Origin: Archivesica marissinica | Lineage: Eukaryota; Mollusca; Bivalvia; Venerida; Vesicomyidae | Assembly: GCA_014843695.1 (NCBI GenBank) | Contig: CM026400.1 | Location: forward strand, 32,369,500-32,433,499 | Length of the DNA: 64,000 nucleotides | Reading direction: 5' to 3' | In this document: positions 40,745 to 53,600 of the stretch, piece after piece | Layout: the number at the start of each line of letters is the position of its first letter | Position numbering within the stretch: the first letter of the stretch is position 1 | The notes under the pieces: model-generated | Told to the model about the DNA's origin: nothing | The model's input: the letters and a program-made list of their open reading frames with translations, nothing else | The model's database searches: none | Made by a program: the position numbers and the translations under genes

Positions 40745-41524
40745 TGCATTAGCTGTCACTTCTATTAAAGCAGCCAGTCTGCATTAGCTGTTGCTTCTAT
40801 TAAAGCAACATGTCTGCATTAGCTGTCACTTATATTAAAGCAGCCACGCCACTCTGCATTAGCTGTCACTTCCATTAAAGCAGCCAGTCACCATTAGCTG
40901 TCATTTATATTAAAGCAGACAGCCTGCATTAGCTGTCACTTATATTAAAGCAGCCAGCTTGCATTAGCTGTCACTTATATTAAAGCAGCCAGCTTGCATT
41001 AGCTGTCACTTCTATTAAAGCAGCCAGCTTGCATTAGCTGTCACTTATATTGAAGCAGCCAGCTTGCATTAGCTGTCACTTCTATTGAAGCAGCCAGCTT
41101 GCATTAGCTGTCATTTATATTGAAGCAGCCAGCTTGCATTAGCTGTCACTTATATTGAAGCAGCCAGCTTGCATTAGCTGTCACTTATATTGAAGCAGCC
41201 AGTCTGCATTAGCTGTCACTTATATTGAATCAGTCAACGTGCATTAGCTGTCACTTATATTGAAGCAGCCAGCTTGCATTAGCTGTCACTTATATTGAAG
41301 CAGCCAGCTTGCATTAGCTGTCACTTATATTGAAGCAGCAAGCTTGCATTAGCTGTCACTTATATTTAGCAGCAAGTTTGCATTAGCTGTCACTTATATT
41401 TAGCAGCCAGCTTGCATTAGCTGTCACTTATATTTAGCAGCCAGCTTGCATTAGCTATCACTTCTATTGAAGCATTAGTGGTCAGTTTCATTGACTGGCT
41501 GCATAACACATGTTTGACCGTGTA
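40745..41524. repeat. 35-bp array inside a CAGTCAAACCT-type MITE
   Basis: About 21 copies of a 35-bp unit beginning gcattagctgtcacttatat and ending with taaagcagccagctt or tgaagcagcc variants. The unit matches the sub-terminal sequence of the MITEs at 42936-43561 and 56506-56686 (ggcagtcacctctattaaa, cagcc). The array ends in ggctgcataacacatgtttgaccg, a diverged form of the MITE right end (ggtttgactg). It therefore looks like a MITE whose interior expanded. The left end is lost in the gap. Confidence 0.75.
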
Positions 41525-41667
41525 TATGTGACTATAAATATAATTTTTTATTTATTTCTACAAATTTCAAATATTTCTTTTCTATTGTTACAAGCAACAA
41601 ATCTATATTAGGAATTTGTAATTGATTTTGCATTAATTTTGAAATTCACAACAATATCATAATATAA

Positions 41668-41970
41668 TACGATGTGTCAATATATGTCACATGATGTGTC
41701 AATATATATCACACGATGTGTCAATATATATCACATGATGTGTCAATATATATCACACGATGTGTCAATATATATCACATGATGTGTCAATATATGTCAC
41801 ACAATGTGTCAATATATATCACATGATGTGTCAATATATATCACATGATGTGTCAATATATATCACATGATGTGTCAATATATATCACACGATGTGTCAA
41901 TATATATCACATGATGTGTCAATATATGTGTGTGTTTTTTGTGTGTTTTATCACATGATGTGTCAATATG
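41668..41970. repeat. 22-bp array with near-palindromic core
   Basis: About 13 copies of a 22-bp unit containing cacatgatgtgtcaatatat, where cacatgatgtg is nearly its own reverse complement. A T/G-rich insertion interrupts the array at 41926-41950. Confidence 0.93.
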
Positions 41971-42935
41971 GTAGACCATATTACCAATCTTGCCCGACAA
42001 ATTGCTACTTTTCTAAAAGTGCAAAGAAAACTTTAAACTGACACAAACTTATACAAATAAAATATTGTTACAAATAATTGATATCACCCAGCCTAGAAAA
42101 TGATCCTTCCCCCTTTATCGATGCTACATGTACATATATATATATACATTTAGATCCCTTATTGCCATGTACACTACATAGCACCGCCGCACAACCTCAT
42201 CTGCTTCGGTGAAATGATTCTCCGCTAGTTTAACAAAATGTCTCATACGGAATTATGAATAAAAAATACAACAAAGAGTTTAGGCCATAATAAAAAAGGT
42301 GATTGTTTCACATTTCCCGAGCGATCGGCTATTTATTTATTGACCATTTTGTATATTAAGAACACATATCAATATTGACATATGAAATCCAGTCATCATT
42401 TTATGATATATAGCTTCATATTTCTCATTAAATATTTGTTTGCGCAAAAATTACAAAAATATTTTTTTTAAATTTCAGCAAAACAAGTTTGCTTATTTAT
42501 TGGTCCCTGTCAACATTGGAGTGTGGGGTTGTTTGCGCAGAAATTGATGTGTCTAGCAGTTGTTTCTTCTTAGTACACTGACGTTATAATCATTTGGAAA
42601 TGTTACCTTTTTTTTTGAAGAAAAATAAAATATTTTTCCTACCTACATGTACCCCAAATTTTAATAAAATATTTTTCCTACCTACCCAATTTTAAAAAAC
42701 AGAGTCGAGAAATGGGAAACGAGCATTCTTTTAATTGTGGCCTTAGTTTCAACAGGATGTCTATGCAGTTCACGCCTTTTCATTCCGTGAATATTTCCAT
42801 CACCTGTTCCCGTCCCCAAACTTCTGAACACAAGAGATTACAGTAAACGTAATGAAATACAAAATATATTCTACGGTAATTTAGACTGGAAATGTTTGCC
42901 CATCCATATATGGTACTAGATACTGTATCCATATA
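41971..42935. other. AT-rich sequence, nothing assigned
   Basis: Almost 1 kb with no supported gene. A 30-bp segment (aaaatatttttcctacctac) is duplicated at about 42627-42690. Confidence 0.5.
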
Positions 42936-43561
42936 CAGTCAAACCTACATGTTGGCAGTCACCTCTATTAAAGCCCCATACAATGCGTTGTACTTACAAT
43001 GTACCGAGATATTGTAAGGAGCGGATAATTAGATATTGTGATTATTGTCTTATATTTTTATTGTTCAATAATAACTTTATTATGATAAAAAGTAAAATTT
43101 GGAAAATATACCCACAAACGAACCTGCTTTTGTGAAATTACCATTTATAAATTACCTCCCTTTATCGATAATTTTTAATAAAATCCAGCAATAACTCTGT
43201 AAATGTTGGATTACTAAAGTTAACGCTCAAATAAATTTGCATAAATTCGATCCCTCGTCTGACCCTAATAAAATTAACAGTCTTTCAGATGGGACTTTAA
43301 ACCGAGGTCTCGTGTCGGTGCTTTACACCGTGCACGTAAAAGAACCAGAGGAGATTCTGGAATTGGTCTCTTGTCTGTATCATGCACTATCCTCCAAAAA
43401 TCTAAAATGACTAATCTCTTCAGGAGGTGTCGCTCATATGGGCAACTGGTAGCGACGATAAATAAACGTAAAACACACACACACTTATTGAACTGAATTA
43501 AGCAGCCAGCAACTAACCGGCCATTATTCATATTGCTGGCAGCCATAGACAGGTTTGACTG
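42936..43561. mobile_element. MITE-like DNA element with TA flanks
   Basis: The left end cagtcaaacct and right end aggtttgactg are perfect 11-bp inverted termini, each flanked by TA (42934-42935 and 43562-43563), as expected for a TA-targeting DNA transposon. Sub-terminal ggcag motifs also pair. A SINE-B copy (43247-43484) lies inside. No transposase is encoded; a 90-codon minus-strand frame here is a shadow. Confidence 0.75.
43247..43484 (+). mobile_element. SINE-B, 5'-truncated, plus orientation
   Basis: Matches the body and tail of 45276-45552 in the opposite orientation (aatctcttcaggaggtgtcg, cgataaataaacgtaaaaca) and ends in (ca)n. The tRNA-like head is missing. It is nested in the MITE. 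Confidence 0.8.
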
Positions 43562-43659
43562 TATCTACAGATACTGCATCCAAAACATACTGGATATAAA
43601 TTAATGGGTTTAGATGCATATTCCAAAAGTAAAACATTCGTCTCCGGACAGACAGGGTA

Positions 43660-43965
43660 ACCTTAATGTTCCATTGCTATTTGCTTGAATGGCAAAGGTG
43701 CCATTTCTATGAATGGCTAAGGTGCCACGTTTTTGAATGGCAAAGGTACCATTTCTTTAAATGGCAAATGTACCATGTCTTTGAATGGCAAAGCTATGAT
43801 TTTCTATGAATGGCAAATGTGCCATTTCTTTGAATAGCTTATGGTACCATTTCTTTGAATGGCAAATATACCATTTCTATGAATGGCAAAGGTGCCATTT
43901 CTATGAATGGCAAAGGTGCCATTTCTATGAATGGCAAAGGTACCATTCCTTTCTATGAATGGCAG
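43660..43965. repeat. 24-bp array downstream of the EVI5 stop
   Basis: About 12 imperfect copies of a 24-bp unit (tttctatgaatggcaaaggt). It lies 60 bases past the EVI5 stop codon on the minus strand, so it may be in the 3' untranslated region. Confidence 0.9.
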
Positions 43966-44022
43966 AAGTCATTAAAACACTCTAATATAACATGCACATA
44001 ACGTTATTTCGGTGGGTACACA

Positions 44023-44613
44023 TCACACAGGGACCTCCGCACTAATTGTGTCAGTTGCTGGCTTATGTTTCACTCCTTTTACATGAATGTTTTCATTTGC
44101 ATCCATTTCTGGTGATACATCACCATTTACCTCTCTGTCAGATTTCGGCTCACTAATTGCACAATTTGTATCACCGCTCTGAATACGCGACTTAATACCA
44201 GTCACAGACTGTGTTCCTTTTTTATGTTCACAACTGGACTGGTTTATTGCACTAGTTTTCGATTGGTTCCCTGCACCATCTTTAATTTCATTTGCATTGC
44301 TGGTTTCTTCAACTCTAGTCAACCGGTCGGTTTCACCTGTTTTCAATCCTTTCTGCCCATTACTCGATGCCTCGGAACTGCTCGATTTAATGCTGTCACA
44401 ATCTGAATTGTCTCGGTTCAACATTGCTATCAGACTGGTACTGCTACGCTTCCCTTCAATGATTTCCGATAACGTTCGATTGAGACTTTCAGGGTCTTCA
44501 ATATCCTCGTCGTATTCATCATTGAAGTCTTCATCGTCGATTTTGCTGGATATTCTTGGACTGGAAGACGAAGTGGATGATTTTGGTGAGGCGGCCATCT
44601 TTAACTGCAATAC
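44023..44613 (-). CDS. EVI5: EVI5-like exon 8, terminal (196 codons + stop)
   Basis: Acceptor aaatattttcag before 44613; stop tga at 44023-44025. It opens VLQLKMAASPKSS, finishing the coiled coil, then a Ser run, an acidic stretch (IDDEDFNDEYDEDIEDPES) and a low-complexity Ser/Asn/Lys tail ending AEVPV. The vertebrate tail I recall also has an acidic DEDF patch but is shorter, about 110 residues. The internal ATG at 44598 has a strong Kozak context (aagATGGCGG) but continues the spliced frame. Confidence 0.85.
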   Translation of the reverse strand, partial: VLQLKMAASPKSSTSSSSPRISSKIDDEDFNDEYDEDIEDPESLNRTLSEIIEGKRSSTSLIAMLNRDNSDCDSIKSSSSEASSNGQKGLKTGETDRLTRVEETSNANEIKDGAGNQSKTSAINQSSCEHKKGTQSVTGIKSRIQSGDTNCAISEPKSDREVNGDVSPEMDANENIHVKGVKHKPATDTISAEVPV

Positions 44614-47600
44614 CTGAAAATATTTCAATATATTAATCAACATTTAAGGATATATTCTTGTTCAAACTGATTGTCCCAATTTATGAAAAAGTTGCGTTCC
44701 TACAATTTTATTCGTTACAAAATCAATATTACACGCTGTCCGATTACCGCAGTGGTTAGCGTGCTCGCTTCTCACCAATGCATCCAGGGTTCGATCCTTG
44801 GACTGGGAAGTATGTGAGATGGTATGGTGGTCGCCAGATCGGACAGGTGGGTTTTCTCCGGGTAATCCGGTTTCCTCCCACACGAATGACAACATTTAAG
44901 CTTTCATCAGACCAACGCGAGTGATTAACATAAGTTGTTAAAACTTGTTTCGCAATCGTAAAATAAATAAAGTTTAAAAAAAAAAAAAAATAATAAAACA
45001 ATGTTCAGTAAAGAAATCTATCATATTTAACATTTTAAATACAATTTGTACATGTACTATTTTTGACCAAATTTCAAGTTCAATGTCACTGGTTGGGTGG
45101 GGAGTTACGTTTAGTTGTGCTCAGAGAACTAGTCCCGGGATGTGTATGCAAAGTATAACAAATTAACATTTTCTTTACTGACTGCCATTAAACAGTTGAA
45201 CAAGCAACAGTTACTCCCCCTGGTTGTGATGTTTGTCCGTATCTGCAAGTTCTCATACTCCATTATGCTTACAGTATGTGTGTGTTTTACGTTTATTTAT
45301 CGTCGCTACCGGTTGCCCATATGAGCAACGCCTCCTGAAGAGATTAGTCATTTTAGATTTTTGGAGGATAGTGCAATGATACAGACAGAGACTCCTCTGG
45401 TTCTTTTAAGTGTACGATGTACAGCATCGACACGAGACCTCGGTTTAAAGTCCCATCTGAAAGACTGTTAATTTTATTAGGGTCAGGCGGGAGATGGAAC
45501 CTGCGATCCCTGGATTACCAGTCCAGCATGTTACCACTGGACCACAGATCCGTCTTACAGTATCGTACCTCTTCCTGAAGGTCATATATCGTGTTCTCCA
45601 ACTCCTGTTTACCTCCCTTTGATTGCAGCTGATCTGCCACATGCACCTCTTCTTTCTGAGATTATAAACACAAGTAGTCGATGTGAAACATGGAACTTTA
45701 TTTTAGAACCAAATAACCTCATTATTACTAATCAATCTGGATGTAATTCTACACAGAAAATAGAGAATTTACTGTAATTCTACACAGAAAATAGAGAATT
45801 TACTTAATTTAAACAATCTTTTATTCAAGAATGGTACATAACATAGGAATAGTTGCAATAGCACAGTTAGGATTGGGAAAAATAGAAACTTATTTCAATC
45901 CCTTTCCTTTACTTGAATATATAGAGGATATTTGTACTTATTAGTGTAAAGATAGGATTTTATTTCATCTACAATACACAACCGCACAACCACTTCTGTT
46001 AGTGTGAACGTCCGTAATAAGAAATAGTTCCGGTATAATTTTCAGATTAGTTTCCGTTTGCTGTTAAGATTAACAAACTACTACTGACAAAAAAAATTCA
46101 TTAGAATCTATAAATTTGTAATTAACTGTTCATGATTGTCAGAAAATCGCTAAAAGTCCATCCAACCGCGGAGGAATACGAAACTCGAGCAGTGACAGAG
46201 AAAATGCCATCTCTCACTGTTTCAAAGCAGTGGAAGATGGAGTATTCTTTCACAGAGAAAACTCTTATCATTCATTGGCATAAAAGAAATCCAGATATTG
46301 ACGAGAAGCAACTGTAGAAGTAGCATAGCCAGAGACAAGCTGGGGATCAATTATCCACAGATCCCATTTAAGGAATGAATCGCGGGGTAATAGTTTCCAT
46401 TAGGGTATGAACTACATTGGGGACGGCTTAACCACTAGGCATGGAGACGGTATTATATGTCATGGAATTTAATTACAATTGTGTCATTACGATACAATTC
46501 TAATGAAATTCCGTGTCTTATTTGACTGGTTATTTCCAGCGCCACCGTGTAAACAACCAACAAAAGGGTACTCGTCTGCCCATACAATCTAGTCTGTACC
46601 TGTATTTCACTGTGTAAGCAATCAACACAAGAGTACTCGTCTGCCCCCGTACAATCTAGTCTGTACCTGTATTTCAGCGTGTAAGCAACCAACACAAGGG
46701 TACTCGTCTGCCCCCGTACAATCTAGTCTGTACCTGTATTTCAGCGTGTAAGCAACCAACACAAGGGTACTCGTCTGCCCCCGTACAATCTAGTCTGTAC
46801 CTGTATTTCAGCGTGTAAGCAACCAACACAAGGGTACTCGTCTGCCCCCGTACAATCTAGTCTGTACCTGTATTTCACTGTGTAAGCAACCAACACAAGG
46901 GTACTCGTCTGCCCCCGTACAATCTAGTCTGTACCTGTATTTCACTGTGTAAGCAACCAACACAAGGCTACTCGTCTGCCCCCGTACAATCTAGTCTGTA
47001 CCTGTATTTCACTGTGTAAGCAACCAACACAAGGGTACTCGTCTGCCCCCGTACAATCTAGTCTGTACCTGTATTTCACTGTGTAAGCAACCAACACAAG
47101 GGTACTCGTCTGCCCCCGTACAATCTAGTCTGTACCTGTATTTCACTATGTAAGCAACCAACACAAGGGTACTCGTCTGCCCCCGTACAATCTAGTCTGT
47201 ACCTGTATTTCACTGTGTAAGCAATCAACATAAGGGTACTTGTCTGCCACCGTACAATCTAGTCTGTACCTGTATTTCACTGTGTAAGCAATCAACACAA
47301 GGGTACTTGTCTGCCACCGTACAATCTAGTCTGTACCTGTATTTCACTGTGTAAGCAACCAACACAAGGGTACTGTCCCCCGTACAATCTAGTCTGTACC
47401 TGTATTTCACTGTGTAAGGAATCAACACAAGGGAACTCGTCTGCCCCCGTACAATCTAGTCTGTACCTGTATTTCACTGTGTAAGGAATCAACACAAGGG
47501 AACTCGTCTGCCCCGTACAATCTAGTCTGTACCTGTATTTTACTGTGTAAGCAACCAACACAAGGGTACTCGTCTGCCCCCGTACAATCTAGTCTGTACC

Positions 47601-50600
47601 TGTATTTCAGCGTGTAAGCAACCAATACAAGGGTACTCGTCTGCCCCCGTACAATCTAGTCTGTACCTGTATTTCACTGTGTAAGGAATCAACACAAGGG
47701 TACTCGTCTGCCCCCGTACAATCTAGTCTGTACCTGTATTTCACTGTGTAAGCAATCAACACAAGCGTACTCGTCTGCCCCCGTACAATCTAGCCTGTAC
47801 CTGTATTTCAGCGTGTAAGCAACCAACACAAGGGTACTCGTCTGCCCCCGTACAATCTAGTCTGTACCTGTATTTCACTATGTAAGCAATCAACACAAGG
47901 GTACTCGTCTGCCCCCGTACAATCTAGTCTGTACCTGTATTTCACTGTGTAAGCAATCAACACAAGAGTACTCGTCTGCCCCCGTACAATCTAGTCTGTA
48001 CCTGTATTTCAGCGTGTGAGCAACCAACACAAGGGTACTCGTCTGCCCCCGTACAATCTAGTCTGTACCTGTATTTCAGCGTGTGAGCAATCAACACAAG
48101 GGTCCTCGTCTGTCCCCGTACAATCTAGTCTGTACCTGTATTTCAGCGTGTGAGCAATCAACACAAGGGTCCTCGTCTGCCACCGTACAATCTAGTCTGT
48201 ACCTGTATTCAGCGTGTAAGCAACCAACACAAGGGTACTCGTCTGCCCCTGTACAATCTAGTCTGTACCTGTATTTCACTGTGTAAGCAACCAACACAAG
48301 GGTACTCGTCTGCCCCCGTACAATCTAGTCTGTACCTGTATTTCAGCGTGTAAGCAACCAACACAAGGGTACTCGTCTGCCCCGTACAATCTAGTCTGTA
48401 CCTGTATTTCAGCGTGTAAGCAACCAACACAAGGGTACTCGTCTGCCCCGTACAATCTAGTCTGTACCTGTATTTCAGAGTGTAAGCAACCAACACAAGG
48501 GTACTCGTCTGCCCCATTACAATCTAGTCTGTACCTGTATTTCAGCGTGTGAGCAATCAACACAAGGGTACTCATCTGCCCCCGTACAATCTAGTCTGTA
48601 CCTGTATTTCAGCGTGTAAGCAATCAACACAAGGGTACTCGTCTGCCCCCGTACAATCTAGTCTGTACCTGTATTTCACTGTGTAAGGAATCAACACAAG
48701 GGTACTCGTCTGCCCCCGTACAATCTAGTCTGTACCTGTATTTCACTGTGTAAGCAACCAACACAAGGGTACTCGTCTGTCCCCGTACAATCAAGTCTGT
48801 ACCTGTATTTCACTGTGTAAGCAACCAGCACAAGGGTACTCGTCTGCCTGCGTACAATCTAGTCTGTACCTGTATTTCACTGTGTAAGCAACCAACACAA
48901 GGGTACTCGTCTGCCCCCGTACAATCTAGTCTGTACCTGTATTTCAGCGTGTAAGCAATCAACACAAGGGTACTCGTCTGCCCCCGTACAATCTAGTCTG
49001 TACCTGTATTTCAGCGTGTGAGCAACCAACACAAGGGTACTCGTCTGCCCCCGTACAATCTAGTCTGTACCTGTATTTCACTATGTAAGCAACCAACACA
49101 AGGGTACTCGTCTGCCCCCGTACAATCTAGTCTGTACCTGTATTTCACTATGTAAGCAATCAACACAAGGGTACTCGTCTGCCCCCGTACAATCTAGTCT
49201 GTACCTGTATTTCACTGTGTAAGGAATCAACACAAGGGTACTCGTCTGCCCCCGTACAATCTAGTCTGTACCTGTATTTCACTGTGTAAGCAACCAACAC
49301 AAGGGTACTCGTCTGTCCCCGTACAATCAAGTCTGTACCTGTATTTCACTGTGTAAGCAACCAGCACAAGGGTACTCGTCTGCCTGCGTACAATCTAGTC
49401 TGTACCTGTATTTCACTGTGTAAGCAACCAACACAAGGGTACTCGTCTGCCCCCGTACAATCTAGTCTGTACCTGTATTTCACTGTGTAAGCAATCAACA
49501 CAAGGGTACTCGTCTGCCACCGTACAATCTAGTCTGTACCTGTATTTCACTGTGTAAGCAATCAACACAAGGGTACTTGTCTGCCACCGTACAATCTAGT
49601 CTGTACCTGTATTTCACTGTGTAAGCAACCAACACAAGGGTACTTGTCTGCCACCGTACAATCTAGTCTGTACCTGTATTTCACTGTGTAAGCAACCAAC
49701 ACAAGGGTACTCGTCTGCCCCCGTACAATCTAGTCTGTACCTGTATTTCACTTTGTAAGCAATCAACACAAGGGTACTCGTCTGCCCCCGTACAATCTAG
49801 TCTGTACCTGTATTTCACTATGGAAGCAATCAACACAAGGGTACTCGTCTGCCCCCGTACAATCTAGTCTGTACCTGTATTTCACTATGTAAGCAACCAA
49901 CACAAGGGTACTCGTCTGCCCCCGTACAATCTAGTCTGTACCTGTATTTCACTATGTAAGCAATCAACACAAGGGTACTCGTCTGCCCCCGTACAATCTA
50001 GTCTGTACCTGTATTTCACTATGTAAGCAACCAACACAAGGGTACTCGTCTGCCCCCATACAATCTAGTCTGTACCTGTATTTCACTGTGTAAGCAACCA
50101 ACACAAGGGTACTCGTCTGCCCCCGTACAATCTAGTCTGTACCTGTATTTCAGCGTGTGAGCAACCAACACAAGGGTACTCGTCTGCCCCCGTACAATCT
50201 AGTCTGTACCTGTATTTCACTGTCTAAGCAACCAACACAAGGGTACTCGTCTGCCCCCGTACAATCTAGTCTGTACCTGTATTTCACTATGTAAGCAATC
50301 AACACAAGGGTACTCGTCTGCCCCCGTACAATCTAGTCTGTACCTGTATTTCACTATGTAAGCAACCAACACAAGGGTACTCGTCTGCCCCCATACAATC
50401 TAGTCTGTACCTGTATTTCACTGTGTAAGCAACCAACACAAGGGTACTCGTCTGCCACCGTACAATCTAGTCTGTACCTGTATTTCACTGTGTAAGCAAC
50501 CAACACAAGGGTACTCGTCTGCCACCGTACAATCTAGTCTGTACCTGTATTTCACTGTGTAAGCAACCAACACAAGGGTACTCTTCTGCCACCGTACAAT

Positions 50601-53600
50601 CTAGTCTGTACCTGTATTTCACTGTGTAAGCAACCAACACAAGGGTACTCGTCTGCCCCCGTACAATCTAGTCTGTACCTGTATTTCACTGTGTAAGCAA
50701 TCAACACAAGGGTACTCGTCTGCCCCCGTACAATCTAGTCTGTACCTGTATTTCACTATGTAAGCAACCAACACAAGGGTACTCGTCTGCCCCCGTACAA
50801 TCTAGCCTGTACCTGTATTTCACTGTGTAAGCAACCAACACAAGGGTACTCGTCTGCCCCCGTACAATCTAGTCTGTACCTGTATTTCAGCGTGTGAGCA
50901 ATCAACACAAGGGTCCTCGTCTGTCCCCGTACAATCTAGTCTGTACCTGTATTTCAGCGTGTGAGCAATCAACACAAGGGTCCTCGTCTGTCCCCGTACA
51001 ATCTAGTCTGTACCTGTATTTCACTGTGTAAGCAACCAACACAAGGGTACTCGTCTGCCCCCGTACAATCTAGTCTGTACTGTATTTCAGCGTGTAAGCA
51101 ACCAACACAAGGGTACTCGTCTGCCCCCGTACAATCTAGTCTGTACCTGTATTTCACTGTGTAAGCAACCAACACAAGGGTAACGTCTGCCCCCGTACAA
51201 TCTAGTCTGTACCTGTATTTCAGAGTGTAAGCAACCAACACAGGGTACTCGTCTGCCCCATTACAATCTAGTCTGTACCTGTATTTCACGTGTGAGCAAT
51301 CAACACAAGGGTACTCGTCTGCCCCGTACAATCTAGTCTGTACCTGTATTTCAGGTTGTAAGCAATCAACACAAGGGTACTCGTCTGCCCCCGTACAATC
51401 TAGTCTGTACCTGTATTTCACTGTGTAAGCAACCAACACAAGGGTACTCGTCTGCCCCCGTACAATCTAGTCTGTACCTGTATTTCACTGTGTAAGCAAC
51501 CAACACAAGGGTACTCGTCTGCCCCCATACAATCTAGTCTGTACCTGTATTTCAGCGTGTGAGCAATCAACACAAGGGTACTCATCTGCCCCCGTACAAT
51601 CTAGTCTGTACCTGTATTTCAGCGTGTAAGCAATCAACACAAGAGTACTCGTCTGCCCCCGTACAATCTAGTCTGTACCTGTATTTCAGTGTGTAAGCAA
51701 TCAACACAAGGGTACTCGTCTGCCCCCGTACAATCTAGTCTGTACCTGTATTTCAGCGTGTAAGCAATCAACACAAGGGTACTCGTCTGCCCCCGTACAA
51801 TCTAGTCTGTACCTGTATTTCACTGTGTAAGGAATCAACACAAGGGTACTCGTCTGCCCCCGTACAATCTAGTCTGTACCTGTATTTCACTGTGTAAGCA
51901 ACCAACACAAGGGTACTCGTCTNNNNNNNNNNNNNNNNNNNNNNNNNNNNNNNNNNNNNNNNNNNNNNNNNNNNNNNNNNNNNNNNNNNNNNNNNNNNNN
52001 NNNNNNNNNNNNNNNNNNNNNNNNNNNNNNNNNNNNNNNNNNNNNNNNNNNNNNNNNNNNNNNNNNNNNNNNNNNNNNNNNNNNNNNNNNNNNNNNNNNN
52101 NNNNNNNNNNNNNNNNNNNNNNNNNNNNNNNNNNNNNNNNNNNNNNNNNNNNNNNNNNNNNNNNNNNNNNNNNNNNNNNNNNNNNNNNNNNNNNNNNNNN
52201 NNNNNNNNNNNNNNNNNNNNNNNNNNNNNNNNNNNNNNNNNNNNNNNNNNNNNNNNNNNNNNNNNNNNNNNNNNNNNNNNNNNNNNNNNNNNNNNNNNNN
52301 NNNNNNNNNNNNNNNNNNNNNNNNNNNNNNNNNNNNNNNNNNNNNNNNNNNNNNNNNNNNNNNNNNNNNNNNNNNNNNNNNNNNNNNNNNNNNNNNNNNN
52401 NNNNNNNNNNNNNNNNNNNNNNNNNNNNNNNNNNNNNNNNNNNNNNNNNNNNNNNNNNNNNNNNNNNNNNNNNNNNNNNNNNNNNNNNNNNNNNNNNNNN
52501 NNNNNNNNNNNNNNNNNNNNNNNNNNNNNNNNNNNNNNNNNNNNNNNNNNNNNNNNNNNNNNNNNNNNNNNNNNNNNNNNNNNNNNNNNNNNNNNNNNNN
52601 NNNNNNNNNNNNNNNNNNNNNNNNNNNNNNNNNNNNNNNNNNNNNNNNNNNNNNNNNNNNNNNNNNNNNNNNNNNNNNNNNNNNNNNNNNNNNNNNNNNN
52701 NNNNNNNNNNNNNNNNNNNNNNNNNNNNNNNNNNNNNNNNNNNNNNNNNNNNNNNNNNNNNNNNNNNNNNNNNNNNNNNNNNNNNNNNNNNNNNNNNNNN
52801 NNNNNNNNNNNNNNNNNNNNNNNNNNNNNNNNNNNNNNNNNNNNNNNNNNNNNNNNNNNNNNNNNNNNNNNNNNNNNNNNNNNNNNNNNNNNNNNNNNNN
52901 NNNNNNNNNNNNNNNNNNNNNNTCCACTTGTGCAATTTTCTGCTTGAGTTCTCCAACTAGCTGATCACCTTCTACCTCTCGTATTCTTGCCATCAATCCC
53001 TCTTCGCGAAGCTAAAAACATAATACATGCAAACATATTTTAGAAGTCACGTCTACTAACACGATTCAAATACTGCCACTATGTTTTGTGAATTATATTA
53101 GGCAACACCGCATCTGATCATGATCTATGTTGTTTGCTAAACAATTCAAGATGGGTCTAGGTTTCAGTGAATTTTTAGCTATACCGTTTGTTGAAATTTT
53201 CTGAAAAAGTTGCCTCGACTTATGGGTGGGTGCATGCAAAATACACGTTTTAAGCCCCAAAATACCACCTCGACTTATGAGCGAGGTCGATTTATGGCCG
53301 AGTATATATGGTAGGTCCTCTATCCAAATAGCAAACAGCATAGAGCCTGATCAGACGGCACATTATGATCTGGCTCTATGCTGTTTGCAAAAGCGACTTT
53401 AGTCGTGAGTGACCAGTTAATATAAGATGATCTAAAGCACACGGAAAAAAAGAAATCTGCGTTCTACCTTGGATTCAAGGTCGTCAATTTTTCTAAGCAG
53501 ATTTTTGATCTGTTTGGTTAATTCCTCCTCCGATTTAGAGTTTGCCTCGATCTCTCCCTTCAGTCTCTTGTTCTCCTCGTCCATACGTTTGATTTGGTTG

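Noticed and set aside
44023..44598. Independent 191-residue gene starting at the Kozak ATG at 44598
   Set aside because: A good acceptor 15 bases upstream, continuing heptad pattern and phase-0 match with exon 7 make it the terminal EVI5 exon.
45445..45642. 65-residue minus-strand ORF
   Set aside because: Wrong frame across EVI5 exon 7 and a SINE head; the exon frame with GT/AG borders is different.
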